DNA of 64,000 bases, taken from Clostridia bacterium (GTDB lineage Bacteria > Bacillota > Clostridia > Oscillospirales > CAG-272). A model generated the notes under the pieces. That model was not told the origin of the DNA, searched no databases, and saw only the letters and a program-made list of their open reading frames with translations. The position numbers and the translations under genes are program-made. The first letter of the stretch is position 1. Each line of letters starts with the position of its first letter. The stretch is from positions 1 through 64,000 of the forward strand of contig JAFYBN010000005.1 in NCBI GenBank assembly GCA_017540175.1, given 5' to 3'. This document shows positions 21,367-30,559 of this stretch, in pieces.

Positions 21367-21600
21367 TCATTTCACTCTTCCGATGATGGCGGTCGTGGAA
21401 ATATGGGTAAAGATGACGCCTTCGTCGGTGAGGACGAACGAGCGGGGGAGATCGTCTCCCGCGCTTTCGGTCCTTCCCTGCTTTTCCGCGTTTTTCAGAA
21501 ACGCGCGGTTGACGGCGGAATCCGTGTGCCCGTCCATGTCAAAACAGCCGAGGATATCCCGGTCGCGGACGAGCCGCCCCGCTCCGATGTGAAGGATCAT
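21367..21600 (-). CDS. remB: RemB-like DUF370 DNA-binding protein
   Basis: The 77-residue frame starts MILHIGAGRLVRDRDILGCF and ends RSFVLTDEGVIFTHISTTAI. This matches the DUF370 (RemA/RemB) family, whose RemA members bind DNA in matrix-gene regulation; RemB genes commonly lie between dnaN/recF and gyrB in Bacillota. Its ATG shares one base with the dnaN stop codon (TGATG at 21602-21598), so translation is coupled to dnaN. The middle segment (residues 25-50) diverges from family norms. The call rests on position plus N- and C-terminal similarity. Confidence 0.8.
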   Translation of the reverse strand: MILHIGAGRLVRDRDILGCFDMDGHTDSAVNRAFLKNAEKQGRTESAGDDLPRSFVLTDEGVIFTHISTTAIIGRVK

Positions 21601-22856
21601 CAGTTGTTCATCCTTCTCGGAAGAACGAAGAACATGAAGGAATTCTCCTCTCCGTCCTCCTTCTTTTCTCCGGTCCTCTCCTCCGCCGCGCTTTCGCCGT
21701 AAACCGACGCGTCCGGCTTGGCGTTCAGGAAGGACGTTCCGCCGCTCGGCTCGATGACCACGCCCATCAGGGGGCTGTTGAACCGGATGCGCAGCGTGGC
21801 GCATTCGGGCGGGCAGGCGCGTATCGCCTCGAGCAGATAGCGGCAGGTAAAGCCGATCGTCAGCGGCGCGCCGTCGATGGCGGCGGGGATCTTGTCGTAA
21901 ACGGAGCCGCCCGCGGAAACGGAGGACATGGCGATGCCGTCCCCTTCGATCACGAGCTTCACATGCACTCTCCCGCTTCCGCCGAGCTTATCCTCGGAAA
22001 TGATGGAAGCTCTCTCGACCGCGGACAGAAGTTCGTCGCGGGAGACGTACGCCTGCGTCATGTAGGTCTGGGGCAGGAGATTTTCGTAGGGCAGGTATTC
22101 CGTGTCCAGCATCCGTGTGAAGAAATACATGTCGTCGACGCGGAAAATGATGTTCTTGTGCCCGATGATGACCTCGACCTCGTCCTCGGTGTCGCGGAGC
22201 AGCTTGTAAAGCTCGGTCAGGAATTTCCCGGGAATGATGATTTCGGTCTTTTCGCCGACTTCGATCCGGTCGACGGCATATCTTGCCGCGGACAGGCGGA
22301 AACCGTCGCAGCCGACCATGGTGATCATGCCGTTTTCGAGGCGGAACAGGGCGCCCGTGAACGCCGCGCGCTGATCGTTCGCGGCAACGGAGAAGACCGT
22401 TTCGCCGATCAGGGTGCGCAGCTTGTGCTGCGGGACCTCAAACCGGCTTTCTCCCACGAAGCGCGGCATCGAAGGGAATTCGTCGCCGGGGGTCGCGGTG
22501 ATTTCAAACTGGGAGAATCCGCTTTTCAGCGTGACTCTGCCTCTCTCGTCGATCGAGATCGTCACATCCCCGTCCGGGAGGGAACGGACGATCTGAAGGA
22601 TCTTCGCCGTATTGATGACGTAAAGACCCTCTTCCTCGATCCGGCATTTGACCGTTGTGCGCAGACCCTTTTCAAGGTCGAAAGCCGAAATGCGGCATAC
22701 GTTCCGATCCTCGCCGTCGTATTCCCCGAAGCGGGCGTTCGGCGGGCATTCAAACAGAAGCCCGTCGACGGCGGCCAGCGTGTTTTTCGCCTGGGAAATG
22801 CCCGCCGCGGGAATGAGAGCGGCAAGCAGATCTTGTTTGTCGAATGTTACTTTCAT
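21600..22856 (-). CDS. dnaN: DNA polymerase III beta clamp
   Basis: The 418-residue protein starts MKVTFDKQDLLAALIPAAGI and shows the three-domain clamp pattern. RTLIGETVFSVAANDQRAAFTGALFRLENG and MVGCDGFRLSAARYAV are central conserved stretches. The C-terminus is extended beyond the usual ~370 residues by a Glu/Lys-rich tail (about residues 385-408) before MFFVLPRRMNN. The clamp tethers polymerase III and many repair proteins to DNA. It is preceded by the origin region and followed without a gap by remB. recF, normally next, is absent here. Confidence 0.95.
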   Translation of the reverse strand: MKVTFDKQDLLAALIPAAGISQAKNTLAAVDGLLFECPPNARFGEYDGEDRNVCRISAFDLEKGLRTTVKCRIEEEGLYVINTAKILQIVRSLPDGDVTISIDERGRVTLKSGFSQFEITATPGDEFPSMPRFVGESRFEVPQHKLRTLIGETVFSVAANDQRAAFTGALFRLENGMITMVGCDGFRLSAARYAVDRIEVGEKTEIIIPGKFLTELYKLLRDTEDEVEVIIGHKNIIFRVDDMYFFTRMLDTEYLPYENLLPQTYMTQAYVSRDELLSAVERASIISEDKLGGSGRVHVKLVIEGDGIAMSSVSAGGSVYDKIPAAIDGAPLTIGFTCRYLLEAIRACPPECATLRIRFNSPLMGVVIEPSGGTSFLNAKPDASVYGESAAEERTGEKKEDGEENSFMFFVLPRRMNN

Positions 22857-23748
22857 CGTTCACTCTTTCCCGCGCGTACGCGCGATCATAAGATAAAGAA
22901 GATATAATGAGACAGATTAAGATAAAGAAGCAGCAGAAGCAGTAGGGGCTGTTGGTTCTTTGGAAAAGTCGGGAGACGGAAAAAAGGGGAAGAGAGAGGA
23001 GACGCGAAAACATCCCATCGTATTAGTATAGCCGGCTCCCGGGGCGTGCATTCCACGTGACGGAAAAAGGAAAAAATTTCCGTGAGGCGCTTTGGAAAGG
23101 CTGTCGGACGGCGTCCGGCAATCCTTGGAAAACTTTTTTGCGTTTGATCGTTGTGGAAGGAAATACCTGGTTTTCCTTCCAAAAAATCCCTAATGGTGGA
23201 AAATTTTGGATGCTTTTTTGGCGAAAGCGGCGACCGCGGGGAGGAAGGGCTTTTGAAAACGGGGAGGGGAAACGGCCGTCCTCATCGCCGGCTGACCGGT
23301 TTTCTTTTGGGTTGAAACAGGGTTTTCCACGGCGTGCGGGGAAAGAACGGAAGTTCATGAAACAGGGTTTTCCAAAGCCCACTTCGCGGTGGATTCTCCC
23401 GGAATTGGAACTTTTCGGAAACGTCCGAAAAGCGCCGTCTTTTCTCTTTGAAGCCCTGTTGGTTTTACGGGCATGTCCTCTGGTAAGTTTTTCCTGTGTT
23501 CCGGAAGACTTTTTCCGCCTTTCCGCAATAGGGATTATGATTTCCACAGGATTTTTCCAACCGTTGTGGAAAAGCCCGGGCATTTATCGGGCATTTTTCC
23601 ACAGGTTGTGGAAACGACTGTTGATGTACGTCAAAGAGAGAGAAAGGTTTTCCTCTGATTGAGGAAAGGTGCTGTGGAAAACATGTGAAAATGTGAAAAA
23701 TATTTATCGAACAACGAATTTTTCCGATTTTTGGAAAATCAGGGAAAA
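22857..23748. other. Putative chromosomal replication origin (oriC)
   Basis: The 892 bases between dnaN and dnaA carry no supported gene but many TTTTCCACA-type DnaA boxes on both strands: 23323-23331 (TTTTCCACG), 23540-23548 (ATTTCCACA), 23565-23573, 23595-23603, 23606-23614 and 23673-23681. An AT-rich, A/T-tract segment follows at about 23683-23748. Position between dnaA and dnaN is the usual oriC site in Bacillota. The open frames across it have unusual composition and no ribosome binding site, so I do not count them as genes. Confidence 0.8.
23313..23374. repeat. 17-base direct repeat pair inside oriC
   Basis: TGAAACAGGGTTTTCCA occurs at 23313-23329 and 23358-23374, 45 bases apart. Each copy contains most of a DnaA box, so the pair may act as origin iterons. 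Confidence 0.6.
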
Positions 23749-25290
23749 TCAGCCTCTTTTGACCTCTTTGAGGATTTCCGCCACGGTCGCCTCGAAAATC
23801 GGGTCGGACGCCATCTCGGATTCCACCTTTGAAATATTGGAGTGGATGGTGGAGTGGTCGCGGTCGAAGTAAGCGCCGATCTGCGGGAGGGAAGCGTTCG
23901 TGACGCTGCGCACGACGAACATGGAGACGTTGCGCGCGGTCTGGATGTTTTTCTTTCTCTCCTTGCCGAGGACATCCTCGACCTTGACCCCGTACCGGTC
24001 AGCGGTGATCTTGATGATGCGCCGGACGGTGTCGGAAACGGGTTCGGTGTTGTGGATGTATTCGGGAACGGTGCGCAGGACCATTTCCATATTGATCGGA
24101 TCGCCGGAGAAGAGGTTCTTCATGGCGAGCTTTTTGACGACGCCTTCCAGTTGACGGATGTTTTCCTGAAGATTCTGCGCGAGGAAATCGATGACGTCCT
24201 GCGGTACCTCGAGGCTGTTGTGGTTGATTTTGTTGCGGAGAATGGCGACGCGGAGCTCGTAGTCCGGCGGCTGGATATCGACGAGAAGACCGGCTTCAAA
24301 GCGGCTGCGGATGCGGTCCTCGAGGGCCGTGAGTTCCTTTGGAGGACGGTCGGAGGTGATGATGATCTGTTTTTTGTCCTCGTAGAGGGCGTCGAAGGTG
24401 TGGAAGAATTCAGTCTGGGTGCTTTCCTTGCCTGCGATGAACTGAATGTCGTCGATTAGAAGGATGTCCGCCTTGCGGTATTTCTGACGGAATTCCTTGT
24501 TCGTGCCGTTGCGGATCGCCTCGATCATCTGATTCATGAATTCCTCGCCCTTGACGTAGATGACCTTTTTCTTCGGATCGCGGCTCAGGGCGCGGTTGGC
24601 GATGGCGTACATGAGGTGGGTCTTGCCGAGTCCGGACGGACCCCAGATGAAGAGAGGATTGATTTTCATGCCCACGTTGTCCGCGACGTTGAGAGCCGCC
24701 GCCTGCGCGAAGCGGTTCGAGGAGCCGACGATGAAGTTTTCGAAGGTGTAGTCCTCGTTGTAGGTGAGGCGTTTTTCCCCGCTTTCGTTTTCGTCGCTCT
24801 CCGCGTCAAAGAGGGCGGAGCTTTCGGCAAAATCCGGAATGGGGTCGTCGTCTTCATCGGTCGCGTCGTAGTAGACGTCCCTCTGTCTTCTTCTCTCCTC
24901 GGAGGCCTTTCTGATGTCCGGTCTGGACGCGGAATGGCGGTTCTTCTCCGGGAAATCCTCGTCCTCTCCCGGCTCGTATTCGCTCTCCCGGTCGTTCTGC
25001 TCGGAGATCGGCGGCGCAAGGGAGGGATCGATCTTGATGACAATGGACGGGGAATACCCGATGACTTTTTCGAGGGATTCGGCGATCAGGTCGGCATAGC
25101 GTCCCGAAACGATGGATTGTTTCATTTTATTCTCGCAGACGAGCACGGCGCGGTCGGCGTCGAGATAGGTGAGCTTCATTCTTCCGAACCACAGGTCGTA
25201 TGACTGCCGGGTCCCGGTATAGGCCTCGCGCATAATCTCGTCCACGGTCTGCCAAATCCCCGAAAGCTGATATTCGTTGATGGAATCCAT
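23749..25290 (-). CDS. dnaA: Chromosomal replication initiator DnaA
   Basis: DnaA binds the origin and melts it in its ATP form. Domain I occupies the N-terminus (IWQTVDEIMREAYTGTRQSY). A long acidic linker spans about residues 90-170. The AAA+ domain has Walker A GPSGLGKTHL near residue 218 and Walker B DILLIDDIQFIAG. The C-terminal box-binding domain ends with SLPQIGAYFDRDHSTIHSNI. At 513 residues it is longer than the typical ~450 because of the linker. A GGAGG ribosome binding site and a consensus promoter lie upstream. No rpmH-rnpA block precedes it, unlike many Bacillota. Confidence 0.97.
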   Translation of the reverse strand: MDSINEYQLSGIWQTVDEIMREAYTGTRQSYDLWFGRMKLTYLDADRAVLVCENKMKQSIVSGRYADLIAESLEKVIGYSPSIVIKIDPSLAPPISEQNDRESEYEPGEDEDFPEKNRHSASRPDIRKASEERRRQRDVYYDATDEDDDPIPDFAESSALFDAESDENESGEKRLTYNEDYTFENFIVGSSNRFAQAAALNVADNVGMKINPLFIWGPSGLGKTHLMYAIANRALSRDPKKKVIYVKGEEFMNQMIEAIRNGTNKEFRQKYRKADILLIDDIQFIAGKESTQTEFFHTFDALYEDKKQIIITSDRPPKELTALEDRIRSRFEAGLLVDIQPPDYELRVAILRNKINHNSLEVPQDVIDFLAQNLQENIRQLEGVVKKLAMKNLFSGDPINMEMVLRTVPEYIHNTEPVSDTVRRIIKITADRYGVKVEDVLGKERKKNIQTARNVSMFVVRSVTNASLPQIGAYFDRDHSTIHSNISKVESEMASDPIFEATVAEILKEVKRG

Positions 25291-25333
25291 GTGACCTCCG
25301 GTGATTTTTATACATTAAATATATAACCAACAT

Positions 25334-25362
25334 ATTATACCACAAAAAGGATCGTTTGTCAA
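25334..25362 (-). promoter_or_regulatory. dnaA promoter
   Basis: On the minus strand, consensus TTGACA (25362-25357) and TATAAT (25339-25334) have a 17-base spacer, 44 bases before the dnaA start. No DnaA box was seen overlapping it. Confidence 0.75.
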
Positions 25363-25393
25363 CGTTTCGGGCGAATGTTTCGCGGGAAAGAAA

Positions 25394-25610
25394 GGAGGTG
25401 CTGCACTTGCTCCAAAGAATGGAGAAATGCAGCACCTCCGTTTGCTTTTCAGAGCCTTGGGTGTTCCGGGGTCGGAGAGTTCGCGCGCCGCGCGAATCTC
25501 GGGACCCCGGGTCAGGACTCCGTCCCGACACCAGGGGATGCCTCGCATCCCCGGACGCCATTTTGAAAAAGGTGGACGAAAACTTTTATTCTATTTGCGG
25601 TAGATCATTG
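25394..25610. repeat. Composite hairpin element, copy 1
   Basis: A 12-bp perfect stem (25394-25405 with 25428-25439) around a CTCC...GGAG core is followed by TTGCTTTTCAGAGCC. Then comes a long stem built from GGGGTC...GACCCC around TTCGCGCG/CGCGCGAA, a GGGGATGC/GCATCCCC hairpin, and TTTTGAAAAAGGTGGACGAA. The same modules recur at 30198-30510. It fills most of the gap between dnaA and the solute-binding lipoprotein, at the 3' side of the latter. Confidence 0.75.
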
Positions 25611-25628
25611 CGTAAGATGTGGGCGAGC

Positions 25629-27110
25629 TTACGGGAGCTTGATATACTTGCTGATCATGCTGTCGACCGCTTTGACGAAGCGCTTCTCATTCTTCGCCCA
25701 ATAGGACGCGAACGCGCCGTCGTTTGACGAGCCGTAGATCGCGTTCGTGTAAACGGAGCCGATGTTGAGCGCCTTGTCCGCCATCATGATGAAGGGGCTG
25801 TTGATGTGGTCGTAAATCACGTCGACCATCTGCGCGTCGATCGTGGCGTCGGAGTATTTGATTTTGAGAGCGGTGTCATACCACGCGGGCACGACCTTGC
25901 GATATGCCTCGGCGCAGAGCGCTTCCACGGCGGCGCAGGTCGCGTCGAGCTTCGCGGGATTCGCCGCCTTCGGAATGGCGACGCCGCAGCCGTTCGCCGT
26001 AGCCGCGCCGCAGAGATAATCGAGGGATTCGTCGAGCTTCGGATAGGGAAGGATGCCGTATTCAAAATCGGTGTCGCGGAGCGTGAGCGCGGTTTCAAAG
26101 GTACCGGGGAGGAAGAGGGAGGTCTTCGCCTTGAAGGTGTCGATCTTCGAGCCCTCCGCGGAGATGTTGTCGGTATAGAGGAGGTTGTAGAGCGTCTCTC
26201 CCCAGCGGATGCCGTTCTCGTTGTAAATGTCGAGCACCGGGAAGCCTTCTTCGTTTCTTGTCGCGTAGTTCAGACCGGTGGACATGGACATGTGGTTCGG
26301 CACGCCCCACTGCTCGAAGCGGAAGCCCATGATGTCCTCGGCGTCCGCCTTGCCGTTGCCGTTCGCGTCGGTATAGATCTTCCGGCAGTAATCGGCGAAC
26401 AGGTCATAGGTCCACGTACCGTCAAGCACGGCGTCGTACAGCGCGTCCACGCTGCCGAAGTGATCGATGAAGAGGGATTTGTCGAAATACATGGTGGAGG
26501 CGCCCATGAGCACAGTGAGGCAGATGTCGCCGTTGATGAAGAAGCGCTTGGAGTTGTCCAGCTGGCTCTCCTCCATCATGTCGGAATACCACCAGGGCTG
26601 ATTCAGGTCGACGTAGTTCAGGGTGAGGAAGTCGCGGAAATAGCCCTGTACGGACTGCTGGAAGAGGCGCGAGCTTTCCTCCACGATGAGATCGTAGTCG
26701 TCGGTCCCCGCCTGCAGGACCACCATGACCTCGTTCGGGAAGCCGTCCCACTCGGCGGCGCCGACGACGTAATTCAGCTTGACGTTCAGCCGGTCTTCAA
26801 CCGAAATATTGCGGTTGTACACGGCGTCCAGCACGACGTCGCCCTTAAGCTCGCCGATGCAGTCGTAATCCTGACAGTTCTGAAGACCGAAGGAATTGAT
26901 GTTGATCGTCGCGGCGTCGAAATTCAGGTTGTCGGGCAGGGAATCGGGAACGTTTTCACGGGTCACCTCGGTCTCTTCGCTTTGTTCTTCCGGGCTTTGA
27001 ACGGAGGATGACTGAGGCTGGCTGTCGGTGTTTTCCTGTGTTTCTCCGCAGGCGGTCAGAAGGGGGAGAAGCATGAGAAGGGTGAGCAGGGCGGACAGCA
27101 GTCGTTTCAT
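25629..27110 (-). CDS. ABC-type sugar-binding lipoprotein (family 1 solute-binding protein)
   Basis: The start at 27110 has an AAAGGA site upstream. MKRLLSALLTLLMLLPLL runs to LTACG, a lipobox. The 493-residue protein has the two-lobe fold of carbohydrate-binding proteins, with VMVVLQAGTDDYDLIVEESS and DGTWTYDLFADYCRKIYTD. It also carries a calcium-loop-like DANGNGKADAED seen in related clostridial proteins. It should be lipid-anchored outside the membrane and capture oligosaccharides. No permease or ATPase genes adjoin it, so the transporter it serves is elsewhere. It lies 162 bases downstream of spoIIE, behind a terminator. Confidence 0.85.
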   Translation of the reverse strand: MKRLLSALLTLLMLLPLLTACGETQENTDSQPQSSSVQSPEEQSEETEVTRENVPDSLPDNLNFDAATININSFGLQNCQDYDCIGELKGDVVLDAVYNRNISVEDRLNVKLNYVVGAAEWDGFPNEVMVVLQAGTDDYDLIVEESSRLFQQSVQGYFRDFLTLNYVDLNQPWWYSDMMEESQLDNSKRFFINGDICLTVLMGASTMYFDKSLFIDHFGSVDALYDAVLDGTWTYDLFADYCRKIYTDANGNGKADAEDIMGFRFEQWGVPNHMSMSTGLNYATRNEEGFPVLDIYNENGIRWGETLYNLLYTDNISAEGSKIDTFKAKTSLFLPGTFETALTLRDTDFEYGILPYPKLDESLDYLCGAATANGCGVAIPKAANPAKLDATCAAVEALCAEAYRKVVPAWYDTALKIKYSDATIDAQMVDVIYDHINSPFIMMADKALNIGSVYTNAIYGSSNDGAFASYWAKNEKRFVKAVDSMISKYIKLP

Positions 27111-27200
27111 GGGGATTTCCTTTCTGTTTTTGGTTGGAACTGTTTCGATTATAGCGTAAAAACATGGAAATACTGAAACGAAGCTGTGGATTTTTTGTAA

Positions 27201-27237
27201 CAAAAAATCTCCGCCCCCGGATACGTCGGAAGCGGAG
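27201..27237 (-). terminator. spoIIE terminator
   Basis: On the minus strand CTCCGC (27237-27232) pairs with GCGGAG (27214-27209), followed by ATTTTTTG. A classical intrinsic terminator just after the spoIIE stop codon. Confidence 0.7.
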
Positions 27238-27272
27238 TTCAAAACGCTGAAATATCCCGGAAAGACTCGGGC

Positions 27273-29921
27273 TCAGGCGGATCTGTTCTCCCGGGCGAGG
27301 AGGCGGACGCGCAGGATGCCGCAGGTGATGTCGTCCTTCGAGCCCCGGGACGCCGCTTCCCCGACGACCGTCATGGCGGCGGTCCGCTCGTCCCCCTCCC
27401 GCACGGTTTTGTTCGAGCTGAGCAGATCCAGAAGCCACGGAACCTCTTCGTAGGAGCGCGCCGCGCCGTCCGAAATCATGACGACGGTGTCGCCCTGTCT
27501 CACGTCAAACTGAATCATTTCCGCGTCAAGCGCGCGGATTATCCCGAGCGGGATCGTTTTTGACTGGAGACGGAAGACATGGTCGCCGCGCAGAACGAAC
27601 GACGGAGCCGCGCCGCTCTTGATGAACCGCGCTTCCCCGGTCAGAAGATCGATTTCCGCGATGTCGACGGTCGCGGAGCACTCCCTTTCCGTGGAGCGGA
27701 TGATCTGATTGAGCATTTTGAGCGCGGTTTCCAGCTGCGCGCCGGATCGAATGAGGCGCTCGAGCAGGGAAGTGGCGATCCCGGAACTGAGCGCCGCTTC
27801 CCGGCCGCTTCCCATGCCGTCGGACAGGATCATGTAGTATTTGCCGTCCGCTTCAAAATCCGTGATCATATCCCCGGACACCTCGTACGGTTCGGGGCAG
27901 AAATCGGTCACGTCGACCTTTGCCGGTCCGCTTTCCGCATCGGATCCTTCTTCATCGGAGTATGCGCCGCAGCTGCGTTGATCGCCGCAGTACCTTTGTA
28001 CGCTCGACGCCGCGCATGAATAGTGACCCGATCGGCACTGAAACCGGTTGACAGTGCGGAGCCGCATGGATACCGCTTCTCCGTCGATGGAAAATTCCGG
28101 CTGGGAAAGAGGCTGGTTCACGATGGATTCCATGAGCCGGCGGATGTCGTCCCCGCCCATTCTGACGGAGCTGAGATCGACGTCCTCCACGGCGATGAGT
28201 TTTTGCTTTTTTCCCCATGCCGTGATCGAGGACGCGCCGAAGTGATGATAGGACAAAATCCGCTTAAGTTTTTTCGAAAGCTGCCGATCCTCCTCGGAGG
28301 CGTCCGTCCCCTCGCGCCGCGCTCCGTCGAAAAGCTCGCCGGCAAGAGCCCAGTCACAGGCGGACAGGCCGAGGGAATTCGTTTTTTCAAGCTGCGCGAT
28401 CCGATCCGCCGCCGCGCGGTTGACCTCGTCGAGGATCTGACCCATGCCCGCGCAGGAGGAGGCGAGGGAGGACGGGATGAGCGCGGCGGAGACGAAGCCC
28501 TCCCGCGCGAGGGAATCCGTCATGGCGCGCATCAGATCCGTTTGACCGGAGGAGGCGCGGTACGCTTTCGCCTCCCGGCATCCGTTCTTTTTCGGACAGA
28601 CGGAGCAGCGCGCGAAGAACGCTTGTTCCACGATCTCGCCGAGCTCCGCGCGCGGGGGCTTTTTCAGTCTTTCGCACAGACCGGTCAGTACCGCGGATAC
28701 CGACCCGAGACCGTCCGAAAGAGAGCGGAGCCTGTTTTTCATCTTTTCCGCTCCGATCTCGGCCGCCGGGCTCTTCACCGTTTTCGCGGACGGGATCGAT
28801 CCGAACAAATCGGACGGCAGGCGCAGAAGATCGAAGAAGCAGACGGGAAGAAGAAGCGCGCACATGACGGCGGCGGCGGGGAAGACCGTGACGAAGCCCT
28901 CGAGTCCTCCCATGAGAATCGCCCACAGCACGGCTGTGACCCCGCTGCCGACGAGGGAGAACGCGGCGGGCTGTCGGCAGAAAATCGAGGAAACCACGGC
29001 GCATAGGGCGTACATCGGCGCGTAGGCGGGACCGGACGCGATCCCGCAGAAAATCCCGGCGACCGCGCCCCGGTGCATCCCGTAGTGCAGGGGAAGAAGG
29101 GAGGAGACCATGAGCGCGAACAGCACCCCGAGATCGAAAGCGGAAAGTCCGCCGGAGAGCGGGAAAAGGGACGCCGAAAGCGACGAGAGCCCCAGGGTCA
29201 GAACGGCGAGGACGGCATAGATCCCGTATTCCCGGATCGGGGAGGATCTCATGCTCTTTTCCCACGCGGCGCAGAACAGATAAGTAAAGAGCGGTACGAT
29301 GAAAATCGAGAGGACAGCACCGAACAGGTCGTAAGGATCGAACCCACCCGCCGCAGATGACCATGCTCCGGCGAACAGTGCTGCAGCTGATGAGAGCGCC
29401 ATCCGAATCCGGATGTCTTCCCGGAGCACGGTCCCATATCCCACCCGGCTGCCCGGTGTCGAACCGGAGGGGATTTCTTCCTCTTCAAGCAAAACGGCGC
29501 GGATTTGCCTGAGAAGCGGGAGCTTATCCTCCGTCGGCGCTTCCTGATTCTTTCCGTCTGTATTTGGACGGTCGGCGGAATCACGGCCGCCGTCCATTCC
29601 GAGCCAGACCGACGCCGCGCCTCTCGCGGCGAGCAGTCCGACGAGAGCGAGGATGTGTACGCCGCTGACCGAAGAAGGGACGCGGAGCGCCGTGCCGAGG
29701 ACGGCGCCGGAGAGGACGGACAGCGAGAGAAGCACTCCGCCTGCGGCCCCCAGCGCGGCGATCCCGAACGGATAAGTCCCCGGGAAGAGCGAGGCGCCCG
29801 CCATGGCGACCGCGGCGAAGAAGAGTCCGAGCGCGGCGAGGATCCGTTTGCGGCGGGTCCCGCTGAAGAAGGGGAAGAGCCGCCTCACTCCGGTAACGGG
29901 TATGCGTGATTTTTCCTGCAT
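27273..29921 (-). CDS. spoIIE: Stage II sporulation protein E (PP2C phosphatase)
   Basis: SpoIIE dephosphorylates SpoIIAA to activate sigma-F in the forespore and takes part in asymmetric division. The start at 29921 (MQEKSRIPVTG) gives 882 residues. The first ~300 are mostly hydrophobic helices. A cytoplasmic region with a Cys cluster (ARCSVCPKKNGCREAKAYR) follows. The C-terminal PP2C domain has MILSDGMGSGREA, VVMISDGAARSYEE and GSKDDITCGILRV, which hold the metal-binding Asp residues. GGAGG lies 13 bases before the ATG, a rather long spacing. An extended -10 (TGCTATAAT on the minus strand, about 30014-30006) is upstream. The gene marks the organism as potentially spore-forming. Confidence 0.93.
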   Translation of the reverse strand: MQEKSRIPVTGVRRLFPFFSGTRRKRILAALGLFFAAVAMAGASLFPGTYPFGIAALGAAGGVLLSLSVLSGAVLGTALRVPSSVSGVHILALVGLLAARGAASVWLGMDGGRDSADRPNTDGKNQEAPTEDKLPLLRQIRAVLLEEEEIPSGSTPGSRVGYGTVLREDIRIRMALSSAAALFAGAWSSAAGGFDPYDLFGAVLSIFIVPLFTYLFCAAWEKSMRSSPIREYGIYAVLAVLTLGLSSLSASLFPLSGGLSAFDLGVLFALMVSSLLPLHYGMHRGAVAGIFCGIASGPAYAPMYALCAVVSSIFCRQPAAFSLVGSGVTAVLWAILMGGLEGFVTVFPAAAVMCALLLPVCFFDLLRLPSDLFGSIPSAKTVKSPAAEIGAEKMKNRLRSLSDGLGSVSAVLTGLCERLKKPPRAELGEIVEQAFFARCSVCPKKNGCREAKAYRASSGQTDLMRAMTDSLAREGFVSAALIPSSLASSCAGMGQILDEVNRAAADRIAQLEKTNSLGLSACDWALAGELFDGARREGTDASEEDRQLSKKLKRILSYHHFGASSITAWGKKQKLIAVEDVDLSSVRMGGDDIRRLMESIVNQPLSQPEFSIDGEAVSMRLRTVNRFQCRSGHYSCAASSVQRYCGDQRSCGAYSDEEGSDAESGPAKVDVTDFCPEPYEVSGDMITDFEADGKYYMILSDGMGSGREAALSSGIATSLLERLIRSGAQLETALKMLNQIIRSTERECSATVDIAEIDLLTGEARFIKSGAAPSFVLRGDHVFRLQSKTIPLGIIRALDAEMIQFDVRQGDTVVMISDGAARSYEEVPWLLDLLSSNKTVREGDERTAAMTVVGEAASRGSKDDITCGILRVRLLARENRSA

Positions 29922-30197
29922 AACGGCAAATGAGCCTCCATATGAATGGTTTGAGAAAACCGACGAACCTGATGCGCACTCGGCGCGCCGTTTTTCTGTG
30001 CCCCGATTATAGCATGCAGCCGTCTGAGATCCCGTCGGAATCCGCGCGGGTGAAAATGTCGGGTGCGCGCTTTCCCGGGCGGGGTGATGAAGGAGGACTC
30101 GTCCCGCGGTATTTCCCTGCGGAAGCGCGGAGAAGGATCGTGAGAAATGGAAGGGGAAATAGAAAGAAAATCCTCCGCGGACGGAAAACAAAAAGGA

Positions 30198-30510
30198 GCT
30201 GTTGCATTAACTCCAGAAAACGGAGAAATGCAACAGCCCGCTTGCTTTTCAGAGCCGACAGCTGTCCTTTTTCTTCTTTATCAGAGGAGCCGGTTCAGCA
30301 AGCTGAACCCAAAAGTACCAAAAAGAGGAACTCCTTCTGTGTCTTGGGTGTTCCGAGGTCGGAGAGTTCGCGCTCCGCGCGAATCTCGGGACCTCGGGTC
30401 AGGGCGTTGCAGCAGTTCGCAGAGCGAACTGCAACACCCACACCACCTTTTGAAAAAGGTGGACGAAAACTTTTGGGACTATTTGCGACAGGCCCACGAA
30501 AACTTTTATC
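30198..30510. repeat. Composite hairpin element, copy 2
   Basis: An 11-bp stem (30198-30208 with 30227-30237) encloses the CTCC...GGAG core. Then comes TTGCTTTTCAGAGCC, an insertion of about 80 bases absent from copy 1, the GAGGTC...GACCTC stem around TTCGCG, an unrelated GTTGCAG/CTGCAAC hairpin, and TTTTGAAAAAGGTGGACGAA. It lies at the 3' side of the esterase gene. The rest of the 29922-30559 gap holds the spoIIE promoter region and nothing else recognised. Confidence 0.75.
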
Positions 30511-30559
30511 CTAATTGCGATAGACCCTTTTCCCCTTCGGATGAGATTCGGCTATGAGC

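Noticed and set aside
23057..23662. 201-residue open frame in the dnaA-dnaN gap
   Set aside because: It has no ribosome binding site and its Trp/Phe/Lys-rich sequence reads straight through DnaA boxes; origin DNA explains it better.
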